A stretch of 64,000 bases of DNA, taken from the NCBI RefSeq assembly GCF_018389385.1, contig NZ_CP062698.1, forward strand, positions 3,504,667-3,568,666, written 5' to 3'. Shown here piece after piece: positions 1 to 7,831 of the stretch. A program made the position numbers and the translations under genes. This stretch comes from Anthocerotibacter panamensis C109 (lineage in GTDB: Bacteria > Cyanobacteriota > Cyanobacteriia > Gloeobacterales > Anthocerotibacteraceae). The notes below the pieces were generated by a model. It was not told the DNA's origin, made no database searches, and was given only the letters and a program-made list of their open reading frames with translations. Positions within the stretch are counted from its first letter, which is position 1. Every line of letters begins with the position of its first letter.

Positions 1-2
1 CT

Positions 3-551
3 TTCTATACGCACATCACAGAAACGCCGCTCGGCACGGTGATGGCACTCCAGAACTGCGTAGTGCGAGAGTTCCCCCAGCAGTTAGAGGATCTGCAACA
101 GCGGCTCATCCATAGCCAGCAGAAGTTGGCCCGGATTGAGGCGCAACCCCATCCCCTTTGGGAGCAAGCCGAGGAATTGGCCCAAGTCCAGGGGCGGTTG
201 GCTGAGATTGAGCAGCAGCTTTCCGTACCCGAGGAGCTACCCGAGGAGCAGGAGGATAAAGAGGAGGAAGCAGCCACTGACGCAGACGAAGGGCCGCTCG
301 CTAAAGCCGAGGGTGAAGCAGCACCCCCTGACGAGGAAACCAGCCGTCTGCCCTACCAGGTCAGCTCCATTCCTTCAACTCTGGTGCAGGCGCTCAAGGA
401 TTGGACCCGCGAAGCCCCCTGGCGAGCAGAACTCGAAGCGATGGTGGGAATACCCGAAACCCTGGCTCCTGCAGTGAAAACGGAGGACGTGGGATACAAG
501 TTTGTGCCGATCAAGGGCCAGGAGGATATGCAGCAGGGGTGCCTATTTTAG
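3..551 (+). CDS. C-terminal part of an unrecognised large protein
   Basis: The frame is open from the window edge, so the true start lies outside; the GTG at 39 is only an internal candidate. About 180 residues are visible. The first 70 contain heptad-like runs of Leu, Gln and Glu (around QQLEDLQQRLIHSQQKLARI) that suggest a coiled coil. An acidic low-complexity linker follows (Glu/Asp/Ala, about residues 75-105), then a compact tail ending in GCLF. Similar coiled-coil tails occur in large plasmid or phage helicase-methylase proteins, but nothing catalytic is visible, so I do not assign a function. It is followed by an attC site and insertion sequences, so it belongs to the accessory block. 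Confidence 0.55.
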   Translation, partial: FYTHITETPLGTVMALQNCVVREFPQQLEDLQQRLIHSQQKLARIEAQPHPLWEQAEELAQVQGRLAEIEQQLSVPEELPEEQEDKEEEAATDADEGPLAKAEGEAAPPDEETSRLPYQVSSIPSTLVQALKDWTREAPWRAELEAMVGIPETLAPAVKTEDVGYKFVPIKGQEDMQQGCLF

Positions 552-636
552 GGGATGATCCCTTGAGATCTAGCAAGGTATGAGGCTCAATTACCGTGTG
601 GACGAGAAAGGGTTGAGCCGTTTGTAGCTGTTGAAG

Positions 637-697
637 GGCTAACGATCAAGCTCACCTGCGGAGAGAAGGGGAGTCAGGTGCATGTGGCTGGTTGGCC
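637..697 (-). other. attC recombination site (integron cassette end)
   Basis: Read on the minus strand the outer boxes are GGCCAAC and GTTAGCC, pairing at 6 of 7 positions. The inner boxes are CACCTGAC and GCAGGTG, which pair completely except for one bulged A. An unpaired base at this place is the hallmark of a single-stranded folded attC site. The arms AGCTTG and the L boxes match the attC at 13,988-14,054, and the orientation is the same. The 61-bp length is normal for an attC. It implies that the array once reached, or was copied to, this position. Confidence 0.75.
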
Positions 698-916
698 AAT
701 ATCCTTACAGAAGTTGATTTCAGTTCTCTCTCAAGATGTCACTTTAATGGAGCTCTCACTTATAGAATGAAGTTTCTGGCATAACTTTGACGAGATAGAG
801 AATCACAGCGCGTAAAACTGACTCACCCCCTTTGATATTCATGTCTATTTCTAAAGGCGCTTTACCAGCAAAATGAACTTTGGGGCATATTTGTGAAAAC
901 TATTTCTTCACCTGGC
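698..916. other. non-coding stretch between attC and IS30
   Basis: No convincing gene. A short open frame on the minus strand (about 756-897, ending METSFYK-like after a MNIKGGES stretch) has no proper start and stops just short of the IS30 end, so it may be the tail of a gene destroyed by rearrangement. I cannot identify it. Confidence 0.3.
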
Positions 917-1993
917 CAATTCAAAGTTGAAGTGCACCAGCACCTGACTGCTCGAAGAATACCTCATGTGGCGTTTTGTAGTCAAGACATTTTCTAGGTC
1001 GATGATTAATCAGATTAACGGCCCATACCAGCTTCTCTTTTTTTATAGCTTTGAAGTTAGTCTTTTTACGAAAAAACTGCCGTAGCATTCCATTCGTATG
1101 TTCATTTAATCCACGCTCCCATGAATGATACGGTCTGGCAAAATACCAGCACACATGTAATATTGCTGCTAGCCAAACATGTCCAGCAAATTCTTTTCCG
1201 TTATCAGAAGTTAAGGTTTTTAGCTTTTCTTGAGGAACTTCTTTAAATGCCTTTTTCGTTACTCGATTGAGAGAAGCTACTGTTTTGTCAGGGGCCAATT
1301 CCGCAATTAAGTATCGAGATGCTTTATCCACATGCGTTACAATCACTCCCTGGTGGTTTGCGCCGATCATCGTATCACTTTCCCAATGACCGATTTCCTC
1401 TTTAGCATCAGCAATCACCGGACGTTCCTCGATTCCCACACGGTTAGGAATCACTCCCCGCTTCCCTTTTAAGGCTATACGCTTCTTCCGCTTAGGCTGA
1501 TTACGTCGCAAGTACTTGGCAAATTCAGCCAGCCCCTCATGATTACTGTAGATCATTTTATAAATCGTTTCGTGGCTCATCCCTTTGAGCTTTTCGCGCT
1601 TCAGCCGTCCAGAGATTTGCTCAGGACTGTGACAATTTTTCAAGCGCATCTTCACTTCTTCTAAAATCTCTGTTGATATCTGCTGGAAGGGAACTTTAGA
1701 ACCTGCCCGCCGAGCTTTCATTTTCAGATGTGCCGTATCAGGAAGATAAGCGCCTATAGCTTGAGTATTACGGCGCAGCTCACGCGATAACGTAGCATGA
1801 CTGCGCTTCATTAGTACTGCAATGGTGCGTAGAGATAATCCTTGAGAAGTTCTCAGATCATGGAGCTGATAACGCTCATTTACGCTAAGCTGTGTGTAGC
1901 TCATGGGGTTCTCCGAAGTTGTGGTAAACGTCAGATTACCCTATGAGCCCCCTCTCGGTAAACTCCTAGGTGGTGCACTTCAACTTTGAATTG
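917..1993 (-). mobile_element. IS30-family insertion sequence, complete
   Basis: The element is 1,077 bp and is bounded by perfect 23-bp inverted repeats at 917-939 and 1971-1993; the outer end of each reads CAATTCAAAGTTGAAG. It holds one full-length transposase gene, whose stop codon lies inside the left repeat. I see no target duplication: the 2-3 bases outside the two ends differ. This suggests that a deletion or recombination has removed one original flank. The right end runs directly into the middle of an IS630-type transposase gene, whose 5' half is missing. Confidence 0.9.
921..1904 (-). CDS. IS30-family transposase
   Basis: The protein is 327 residues, the normal size for the family. 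The N-terminus (MSYTQLSVNERYQLHDLR) is the helix-turn-helix region, with a second DNA-binding segment around SHATLSRELRRN. The DDE catalytic core follows: GHWESDTMIGA holds the first Asp, LTSDNGKEFAGH the second, and the Glu lies in the SWERGLNEHTNGMLRQF segment. All catalytic positions appear intact and there is no frameshift, so the copy may be active. It catalyses cut-and-paste movement of its own 1.08-kb element through the 23-bp terminal repeats. Confidence 0.93.
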   Translation of the reverse strand: MSYTQLSVNERYQLHDLRTSQGLSLRTIAVLMKRSHATLSRELRRNTQAIGAYLPDTAHLKMKARRAGSKVPFQQISTEILEEVKMRLKNCHSPEQISGRLKREKLKGMSHETIYKMIYSNHEGLAEFAKYLRRNQPKRKKRIALKGKRGVIPNRVGIEERPVIADAKEEIGHWESDTMIGANHQGVIVTHVDKASRYLIAELAPDKTVASLNRVTKKAFKEVPQEKLKTLTSDNGKEFAGHVWLAAILHVCWYFARPYHSWERGLNEHTNGMLRQFFRKKTNFKAIKKEKLVWAVNLINHRPRKCLDYKTPHEVFFEQSGAGALQL

Positions 1994-2257
1994 ACGAAGT
2001 TAGTAGTCCCCGAGAATATAATCTTGCTGTTCCAACCCCCCAATAGTCCAGAGTTAATAGCCTGCGTGGCGTAGCCATATCCAATAGAACGGGTGTGGGA
2101 ACACACCAAAAGGCAGATGCGGTGGGTGAATTATAAGAGCCTGGATGAACTGCGAGAGCATGTGGAGAAGATATTGAAAGAGATAGGAGGAGATGTGATT
2201 GCTTCTCTAACGGGATGGGAGTGGATTCTTAATGCCTTATGTCGTGCAAGCATTTAG
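1994..2257 (+). pseudogene. IS630-family transposase, 3' remnant
   Basis: Translation from the IS30 edge gives KLVVPENIILLFQPPNSPEL, then the family motif P-I-E-R-V-W and the typical tail ending in TGWEWILNALCRASI before a TAG at 2255. The N-terminal two thirds, including the first two catalytic Asp residues, are absent. The frame is further broken by a 21-nt insertion inside the conserved ELNPIERVW motif, which brings in a stop codon. Its downstream side has in turn truncated a parA-like gene, so this transposon arrived before the IS30. Confidence 0.8.
2058..2078. repeat. 21-nt very small inserted repeat
   Basis: Inside the IS630 remnant the conserved codons for E-L-N-P are split: removing exactly 21 nt (starting TAGCCTGCGTGG, ending GTAGCCAT) restores GAG TTA AAT CCA and the family motif. 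The insert is a near-palindromic sequence of the kind that forms families of 21-27-nt dispersed mobile repeats in cyanobacterial genomes. The length is a multiple of three, but the insert carries an in-frame TAG. Confidence 0.6.
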
Positions 2258-2377
2258 AGAAATAGTATCAATGACCAGAACCCGATATCCTTGATGGGCC
2301 AGAACAGAGGCCAACCCACAGGCGACGGTTGTCTTCCCCACTCCACCTTTTCTTGCCGCCACTGCGACACAGATCAT
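2237..2377 (-). pseudogene. ParA-family ATPase, N-terminal remnant
   Basis: A 46-codon minus-strand frame starts at ATG 2377 with MICVAVAARKGGVGKTT, the deviant Walker A of ParA/MinD ATPases, and continues to YRVLVID, the beginning of the Walker A' strand. After that the sequence turns into IS630 DNA and soon stops. The remaining 150 or more residues of a ParA are missing. ParA proteins drive plasmid or chromosome segregation, so the fragment hints that plasmid DNA was once joined here. Confidence 0.72.
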
Positions 2378-2420
2378 GGAGGCATCATACCTAACTTTGA
2401 GAAAGAAAGGGATATCTCAC

Positions 2421-2562
2421 CAAGGCACTGGTGCCTAGATTCGTGATGATAAACTATAGGCCAGATTCTGCAAGGGTTCCAGCCTTTACCTTGAAATTCC
2501 TTGAAAACCTTACCTGCCAGGTGTTTTACGGCTTCATCACGAATTGCTTAGCCAGTGCCCTT
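2421..2562. repeat. 142-bp element with imperfect terminal inverted repeats (MITE-like)
   Basis: The segment 2421-2449 (CAAGGCACTGG...TTCGTGATGA) is an imperfect inverted copy of 2534-2562 (TCATCACGAATT...CAGTGCCCTT). The about 80 bp between have no open frame of note. The arrangement is that of a small non-autonomous insertion element, or of the fused ends of a lost IS. No second copy is present in the window. Confidence 0.45.
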
Positions 2563-2580
2563 CCATCTCCTTAACGTACT

Positions 2581-3318
2581 TTATAATCCGTTTTCTGAGA
2601 CGACCCCAACAAGAGCTCCATCCAGGAGACGGATGGTGCGTCTGGCATAGCCTGCGTAGGTGGGGTCGTGGGTAACTATGCAGATAGTAGCGCCCTCTTG
2701 GTGGAGTTGGTCAAGCAGGTGCATGACCTGTTCGCCATTTTTTGAGTCTAGGTTGCCCGTGGGTTCATCTGCCAGAATTAACGACGGTTGGATTGCAAGG
2801 GCGCGAGCCACGGCCACGCGCTGTTGCTGGCCTCCAGAGAGTTGGGATGGGTAGTAGTTGAGGCGGTAGGCCATGTTCACCCTTTCGATAGCTTCGATAG
2901 CTTGCTTGCGCTGTTGGGAACGTCCCAAACGCTGGTAGGACAGGGGCAGAGTTACATTTTCAAGAACCGTGAGGTCGCTAATTAGGTTGAAGCTCTGGAA
3001 AATAAACCCGATCTCACGGTTGCGGATGCCTGCTTGTTCGTCTGAAGACAGGGTCGAGATGACTTGATCTTTAAGCCAGTAGGTCCCCTGGCTTGGCGTA
3101 TCAAGCAGCCCTAGGATGGACAACAGCGTGGATTTGCCACAACCGGAGGGTCCGGTGATGGCTACGTACTCCCCAGGGTTGATGTCCAGGTTGATTTCGG
3201 CTAGGGCGTACGTTTCCACTCCATCGCTCAGGTAGGTCTTGCTCACCCCCTCCAGACGGATCAGGGGCGCGGGGCTCACAGACTGAAGATTCGACTGAGA
3301 TAGGGGTTCGCGTGTCAT
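2581..3318 (-). CDS. ABC transporter ATP-binding protein (MacB/LolD type)
   Basis: A 245-residue nucleotide-binding domain. Walker A is GPSGCGKST (about residue 57), the signature is LSGGQQQR, Walker B is [13 protein letters not shown], and the switch histidine is in IVTHDP. The NLDS D-loop and [11 protein letters not shown]-loop are typical of the MacB/LolD/FtsE class, which powers tripartite or lipoprotein export without carrying substrate through the membrane. It is the last gene of a minus-strand operon and lies 12 bp after the membrane fusion gene. Its partner permease is most likely the ADOP-type protein at 5334-7811. Confidence 0.9.
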   Translation of the reverse strand: MTREPLSQSNLQSVSPAPLIRLEGVSKTYLSDGVETYALAEINLDINPGEYVAITGPSGCGKSTLLSILGLLDTPSQGTYWLKDQVISTLSSDEQAGIRNREIGFIFQSFNLISDLTVLENVTLPLSYQRLGRSQQRKQAIEAIERVNMAYRLNYYPSQLSGGQQQRVAVARALAIQPSLILADEPTGNLDSKNGEQVMHLLDQLHQEGATICIVTHDPTYAGYARRTIRLLDGALVGVVSENGL

Positions 3319-3330
3319 GGCCGTTCCTGC

Positions 3331-4584
3331 TCAATTCAAACGAATGCGCTTGAAACTGTCCTGGGCAGAGGTTTCAGAAAGAATAACCTGGTCTCCGGCT
3401 TTGAGGCCCGAGCGTACTTCGATGGTGTTGACCGATGCCTGACCCAATTGGACGCGGACTCGTTGGGCATAGATGCCGTTGGCTTCAAGCTGGAAAAGGC
3501 CCAGGGTACTGAATTCTTGGCCCAGGGCCGGTCGGTCGACATAAAGCACATTGGGCAGCCGCTCCAGCTCAACCGTACCGTCTACACTCAAGTCTGGACG
3601 AACCCCTCGAGGCAGGACCCCGGTCAGTTGCACGTCTACGGTGACAGTACCTTCACGCACCGCAGGGTCAATGCGTGCGACCTTGCCCTTGACCAGACCA
3701 TTGCGGGTGTCGATGGTCACGGCTTGACCCAACTGGATATCCTTGGCCTGGGTTTCAGCAATTCGGATCTGGGCTTTGAGGCGGGCTGGGTTGGCGATAC
3801 GAGCCAGGTTAGCCCCAGGCTGGATCAGTTGGCCGACTTCTACGGGGACTTCCTGGAGCACCCCAGCGATGCCCGCACGGACCTTCAGCGCTACTAACTG
3901 GCGCAGGCGTAGCTCATACAGGGTCCGGGCTTGAGCGACGCGGGCCTCTTGGACAGAGAGTTGAGCGCGGTTGGCCCCGGCGCTGTTCGCTAAGAGTTGG
4001 TGTTCCAATGCCAGACGCCCAGCGAGTTCTTTGACCTTGACCTGGGAGAGTTTCAGTTGGAGTTCTGACATGATGCCCTGACTGGCGAGTTCCTGGTTAG
4101 TGTCAAACTGGAGCTGCGCCTGATAGTAGTCAGCGGAAATTGAAGCCAGGGATGCCTGCTTGTTTAAGCGTTCGGTTTTGAATTGCACCTGGAGATTTAC
4201 GATCTCAGCCTGGGCGGCTTCGAGTTGGAGGCGGGCGTCGAGAACGTTTTGTTCCAACTCGGGGTTACTCAATTCCAGCAGAATTGTATTGGCCTGAACC
4301 GTGGCCCCCGGCTGTACCAGAACCTGCTCCACCCGACCTTCTGAGCCAGCGGGTATCCAGCGCGTCACCTCGGGCACAAGAGTTCCGGTGCCCCGTACTT
4401 GGCGCACCAGATCGCCTCGGCGCACTTGGCCGATCCAGACTTCGCTGCGCTCTATGGCAGGGACTGCAGGCTGGAGGTTGACTAGTCCTAGGGTAAGCGG
4501 GACGCTGACTGCGAGGGCAGCTACACCGCCCCAGACCCAACGTGGGCGAGGGCGGATAGCGGCGGTTTTAGAGATGAGATTCAT
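3331..4584 (-). CDS. periplasmic adaptor (HlyD/MacA-type membrane fusion protein)
   Basis: A 417-residue protein with one N-terminal membrane segment (VWGGVAALAVSVPLTLGLV, about residues 18-37). A lipoyl/barrel-sandwich half (GTGTLVPEV...EGRVEQVLVQPGATV) comes next, then a long alpha-helical hairpin of Gln, Leu and Ala heptads (residues about 110-240), the second lipoyl half (VRAGIAGVLQEVPVEVGQ) and a beta-barrel domain. Such adaptors link an inner-membrane pump to an outer-membrane TolC channel. No TolC gene is in the operon. The start ATG is followed by a basic cytoplasmic stretch (IRPRPR), which fits an inner-membrane anchor rather than a cleaved signal. Confidence 0.88.
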   Translation of the reverse strand: MNLISKTAAIRPRPRWVWGGVAALAVSVPLTLGLVNLQPAVPAIERSEVWIGQVRRGDLVRQVRGTGTLVPEVTRWIPAGSEGRVEQVLVQPGATVQANTILLELSNPELEQNVLDARLQLEAAQAEIVNLQVQFKTERLNKQASLASISADYYQAQLQFDTNQELASQGIMSELQLKLSQVKVKELAGRLALEHQLLANSAGANRAQLSVQEARVAQARTLYELRLRQLVALKVRAGIAGVLQEVPVEVGQLIQPGANLARIANPARLKAQIRIAETQAKDIQLGQAVTIDTRNGLVKGKVARIDPAVREGTVTVDVQLTGVLPRGVRPDLSVDGTVELERLPNVLYVDRPALGQEFSTLGLFQLEANGIYAQRVRVQLGQASVNTIEVRSGLKAGDQVILSETSAQDSFKRIRLN

Positions 4585-4605
4585 AGTTGTAGTCCGGTGG
4601 GTAGG

Positions 4606-5304
4606 TTAGCGACGGCGAGGAGCGGGAAGGGTTGGTACCAGGAAAAGATCATCGGTCACGGGCAAATTAAACTGCGCCTGTTCAAAGCTCAATATCTGGT
4701 CAGGGCCTTGAATCAAAAAAGGCAGTTTTACGCCGTTGACGATGCGGTAATTGGCATAGGTGAAGGTGACCCCACTACTACTAACCGTGCGGTTTAGCAG
4801 ATAGGTAGTGCTATCAATCCACATCACAAACGGAATACCATTCTTCGGGCTTACTTCCACAAGATAGAAGGTGCGCTCTTGCTCCTGACGCGTTCCTTGG
4901 TAAGTAAATTTGGCTTCCCAGCGCTCGGGGAAAAAGAAAGTGAAACTGCGGCGGTAGGCGAAACTTATGACGTTGTCCGTTTTGGTAGTCACTTGCTGGG
5001 CCGGAGGCAACTGCTGCCAGAAAGTCTTGCCGTCAAACCCCCGAGCGGCCTTGATCGGCCCTTTGGCTGCCCTTTCTACATGGCGTAGCGTGGTCAAGTC
5101 CGTCCAATCCTCTAGGTTGGTATCGATACCACTGATTTTGGCTTGACCACGCAGGTAAATGGTTTTGATTGAGTCCCAGGCAGTCCCGCCCGCTGCACTT
5201 TTGGCTTTTGCCAGGATCTGTCGGGCATCAGGAGTAGATTGGGCTTGGACAGCCGGGAGGAATAGCAGTGGGAGAAGCAGACTGAGAGCGGCACGTCGTT
5301 GCAT
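4606..5304 (-). CDS. secreted protein resembling outer-membrane lipoprotein-sorting (LolA-like) proteins
   Basis: A 232-residue protein with a clear Sec signal peptide (RRAALSLLLPLLFLPAVQAQ). The mature part starts with a helix holding ARQILAKAKSAAGG, then alternating beta strands (GQAKISGIDTNLEDWTDL, RHVERAAKGPIKAARGFDGK, VMWIDSTTYLLNRTV, TYANYRIVNGVKLPFLIQ). This pattern is that of periplasmic proteins with a LolA/LppX-like half-barrel fold that binds acyl groups. The gene lies between the adaptor and permease genes of the export operon, so it may deliver a lipidic cargo to that pump. Fold and role are inferred from pattern only. Confidence 0.65.
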   Translation of the reverse strand: MQRRAALSLLLPLLFLPAVQAQSTPDARQILAKAKSAAGGTAWDSIKTIYLRGQAKISGIDTNLEDWTDLTTLRHVERAAKGPIKAARGFDGKTFWQQLPPAQQVTTKTDNVISFAYRRSFTFFFPERWEAKFTYQGTRQEQERTFYLVEVSPKNGIPFVMWIDSTTYLLNRTVSSSGVTFTYANYRIVNGVKLPFLIQGPDQILSFEQAQFNLPVTDDLFLVPTLPAPRRR

Positions 5305-5333
5305 AGAGACCTCGTGGGGGAGAAGATCAGAGG

Positions 5334-7811
5334 TTAGTCGTAGCGTAGGGCTACCAGGGGGTTAGTCCGAGCGGCTTTGAGGGCCGGAAGGCCACAGGCG
5401 ACCAGGGCAACATTCCCTAATATCAGGGAGGTCAACCCCAAGGTGACCGGGTCAAAGGCACTCACGCCGTAAAGGAAACTGGCGAGCAGGTGACTCAGGA
5501 CACTCGCTCCAATCAAACCGAGGATGAGCCCTGCCAGCACCAGGGTCATGCCTTGGCCAACCACCAGACGGAGAATATCACTTTGGCGTGCACCCAGGGC
5601 GATACGAATCCCCAACTCGCGAGTGCGTCGGTTTACTGAGTACGCCATCAAACCATAGATTCCCAAGGTCGCCAGCACCAACGCCAACAGACCAAAAGTC
5701 CCCAACAGGGCCGCACCGATGCGGGCGGGCCAGAGGGCCAAGTCCAGTTGGGCACTCAACGTCTTGGCTTCGAAGACGGCAAGTCCGGGGTCAATTTCCT
5801 GCACCTCCCGCCGTAGGGTAGCCAGTAATGCCGCAGGGGCACCGACCATCCGGACCTGGAGGTTGACCTCGGGACGATACTGCTGGGCTAGAGGCATATA
5901 GAAAAAGGGTTGAGGTACTTCGCCCAGACTGCGGAACATAATATCCGCCACCACCCCAACCACGGTCACCGAGCGGCCCGACGCAGTGAAACGCTCCCCG
6001 ACCGGGTCCTGCCTCGGCCAGAATCGTCGAGCCATCGCCTCGCTGATCATAGCGACCCGGCGACCCGTCCCGGTGTCCTGACTGGTGAAGTCACGCCCGC
6101 GCAGCAAGGGAATGCCCATGGTGCGCAGGTAGCCTGGGGAGACTGTGTTCACACTAACCGGTATAGGTTTACTAACCGGGGTTACCCCAGCCACCGTGAC
6201 CGCCAGGGTACTGCCCCGGAAGCTTAACGGTAGAAACTGAGCCATGCTGGCTACCTCCACGCCGGGTAAGGACTGAATGCGCTCCACCAAACGGCTATAG
6301 AGCACCTGCCCGCGTTCGCGGGTATAGCCTGCGGTACGCAGGTCCAGCGTCAGGGTGACGGAGCGGTCGGCCTGAAACCCCGGATTGATGGCCTGGGCAT
6401 TCTGCAAGCTGCGCAAAAACAAACTGGCTCCCACCAACAGCACCAGCGAAAGTGCCACCTGGGCTATCACCAAGAACTGGCGCAGGCCCAATTTACGCAG
6501 ACTCAGTCCGGTATTCCCCATCTGGACTTTGAGGGCGCTCACGAGCTGGGTGCGGGCAGCTTGACGGGCGGGGGCTAATCCAAAGAGGAGCCCGCTCAGT
6601 AGAGAGAGCACGAGGGTAAAAGCCAGCATCCGCCCATCCAACCGGGTATCGAGCGCCAGGGCCACGCCTACAGGAAGGGTGAACGAACTGCTCAGGCGAC
6701 TGGTGAGCACGGCTAGTCCTAACCCTACCCCTCCACCGAGGCTCCCCAATAGCAGGCTCTCGGCCAGCAACTGCCGGGTCAGTCGGCCCCGACTTGCGCC
6801 TAGGGCCAGCCGGACAGCGATTTCCTGCTCACGGCTGGCAGCACGCGCCAGGACTAGATTAGCGACATTGGCGCAGGCGATGAGCAAAACCATCCCGACC
6901 ACCACCGTGAGCAGGACGGAGACCAGGGTCAGGTTCCCGGCACTCCCCAGTAATTTGAGACGGCTCTCCCCCAAGGGAACAAGGCGTAGTTTGCGGTCCT
7001 GGTCCGTGGTAGGAAAGGCTTCAGCCAGGTGTAAGGCTCGGGCATTCATGGCAGCACGGGCCGCTGAGAGGGTGACGCCGGGTTTGAGTCGGCCCAGCAT
7101 GTAGAGCCAGAGGTTACTGCGGCTCTGGAGACTACGGTTAGCCAAGACACGCTCATACATCATCATTGGCACCCAAAAGTCCGGTGCTCCCCCAACATCA
7201 GTTCCCCGGAAATCAACTGGTGCGACACCCAACACGGTGAAGGCAGTGTTGTTGAGGGTGAGGTTTTGGCCCACTAACCGCCGGTCGCCCCCCAGCCGTT
7301 CCCAAAAGGCATGGCTGAGCACCACCACGGGATAGCGCTCGGGGATACGGTCCTCCTCCGGCAAAAAAGTCCGTCCCAATGCCGCACGCACCCCCAATAC
7401 CCGGAAGTAGTTGCCCGTCACAATCTGACCGAACACCCGTTGCTGGTTGGCATCCTGGGTCAAGCCCATCTGGACAAACTGGTAGGACAATAGACCAGAG
7501 AAGACGGGGTTGTCCTCCTGGAGATCAAGATAGTAGGGGTACGAGAGTTGGGTCTCGCTGGGAGCATTGGGGTCGCGGGGATAGATTTGGACCAATTGTT
7601 CCTGATTATCCACGGGCAGGGGTTTGAAGAAAAAAGCATTGACCAAGCTGAAGATAGCCGTGTTGACCCCGATGCCCAGGCCGAGGGCAAGGACCGCAAC
7701 CAAGGTGAAGCCGGGGCTCCTAAACAGCCCGCGCAGGCCATAGTGCACATCCTGGCTCAGATCCAGGGCATAGTCTTGTAGAGAAGGGGATCGGCGGATA
7801 GGGGAGGGCAT
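5334..7811 (-). CDS. ADOP-type duplicated MacB permease
   Basis: About 825 residues from ATG 7811; a TTG at 7835 that overlaps the upstream stop is an alternative. The N-terminal segment VHYGLRGLFRSPGFTLVAVL, the first periplasmic MacB core (residues about 50-270), an FtsX triplet of helices (about 290-420), a second MacB core and a second FtsX domain (ending GLTSLILGNVALVACG) form the duplicated architecture of ADOP permeases. These are abundant in Acidobacteria and uncommon in cyanobacteria. It probably pairs with the ATPase at 2581-3318 and the adaptor at 3331-4584 to export a hydrophobic compound. Confidence 0.88.
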   Translation of the reverse strand: MPSPIRRSPSLQDYALDLSQDVHYGLRGLFRSPGFTLVAVLALGLGIGVNTAIFSLVNAFFFKPLPVDNQEQLVQIYPRDPNAPSETQLSYPYYLDLQEDNPVFSGLLSYQFVQMGLTQDANQQRVFGQIVTGNYFRVLGVRAALGRTFLPEEDRIPERYPVVVLSHAFWERLGGDRRLVGQNLTLNNTAFTVLGVAPVDFRGTDVGGAPDFWVPMMMYERVLANRSLQSRSNLWLYMLGRLKPGVTLSAARAAMNARALHLAEAFPTTDQDRKLRLVPLGESRLKLLGSAGNLTLVSVLLTVVVGMVLLIACANVANLVLARAASREQEIAVRLALGASRGRLTRQLLAESLLLGSLGGGVGLGLAVLTSRLSSSFTLPVGVALALDTRLDGRMLAFTLVLSLLSGLLFGLAPARQAARTQLVSALKVQMGNTGLSLRKLGLRQFLVIAQVALSLVLLVGASLFLRSLQNAQAINPGFQADRSVTLTLDLRTAGYTRERGQVLYSRLVERIQSLPGVEVASMAQFLPLSFRGSTLAVTVAGVTPVSKPIPVSVNTVSPGYLRTMGIPLLRGRDFTSQDTGTGRRVAMISEAMARRFWPRQDPVGERFTASGRSVTVVGVVADIMFRSLGEVPQPFFYMPLAQQYRPEVNLQVRMVGAPAALLATLRREVQEIDPGLAVFEAKTLSAQLDLALWPARIGAALLGTFGLLALVLATLGIYGLMAYSVNRRTRELGIRIALGARQSDILRLVVGQGMTLVLAGLILGLIGASVLSHLLASFLYGVSAFDPVTLGLTSLILGNVALVACGLPALKAARTNPLVALRYD

Positions 7812-7831
7812 CAGGCCAGTGAGGGTAGGGG

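Noticed and set aside
917-1993. Target-site duplication of the IS30 element
   Set aside because: The bases outside the two inverted repeats differ, so no duplication can be claimed.
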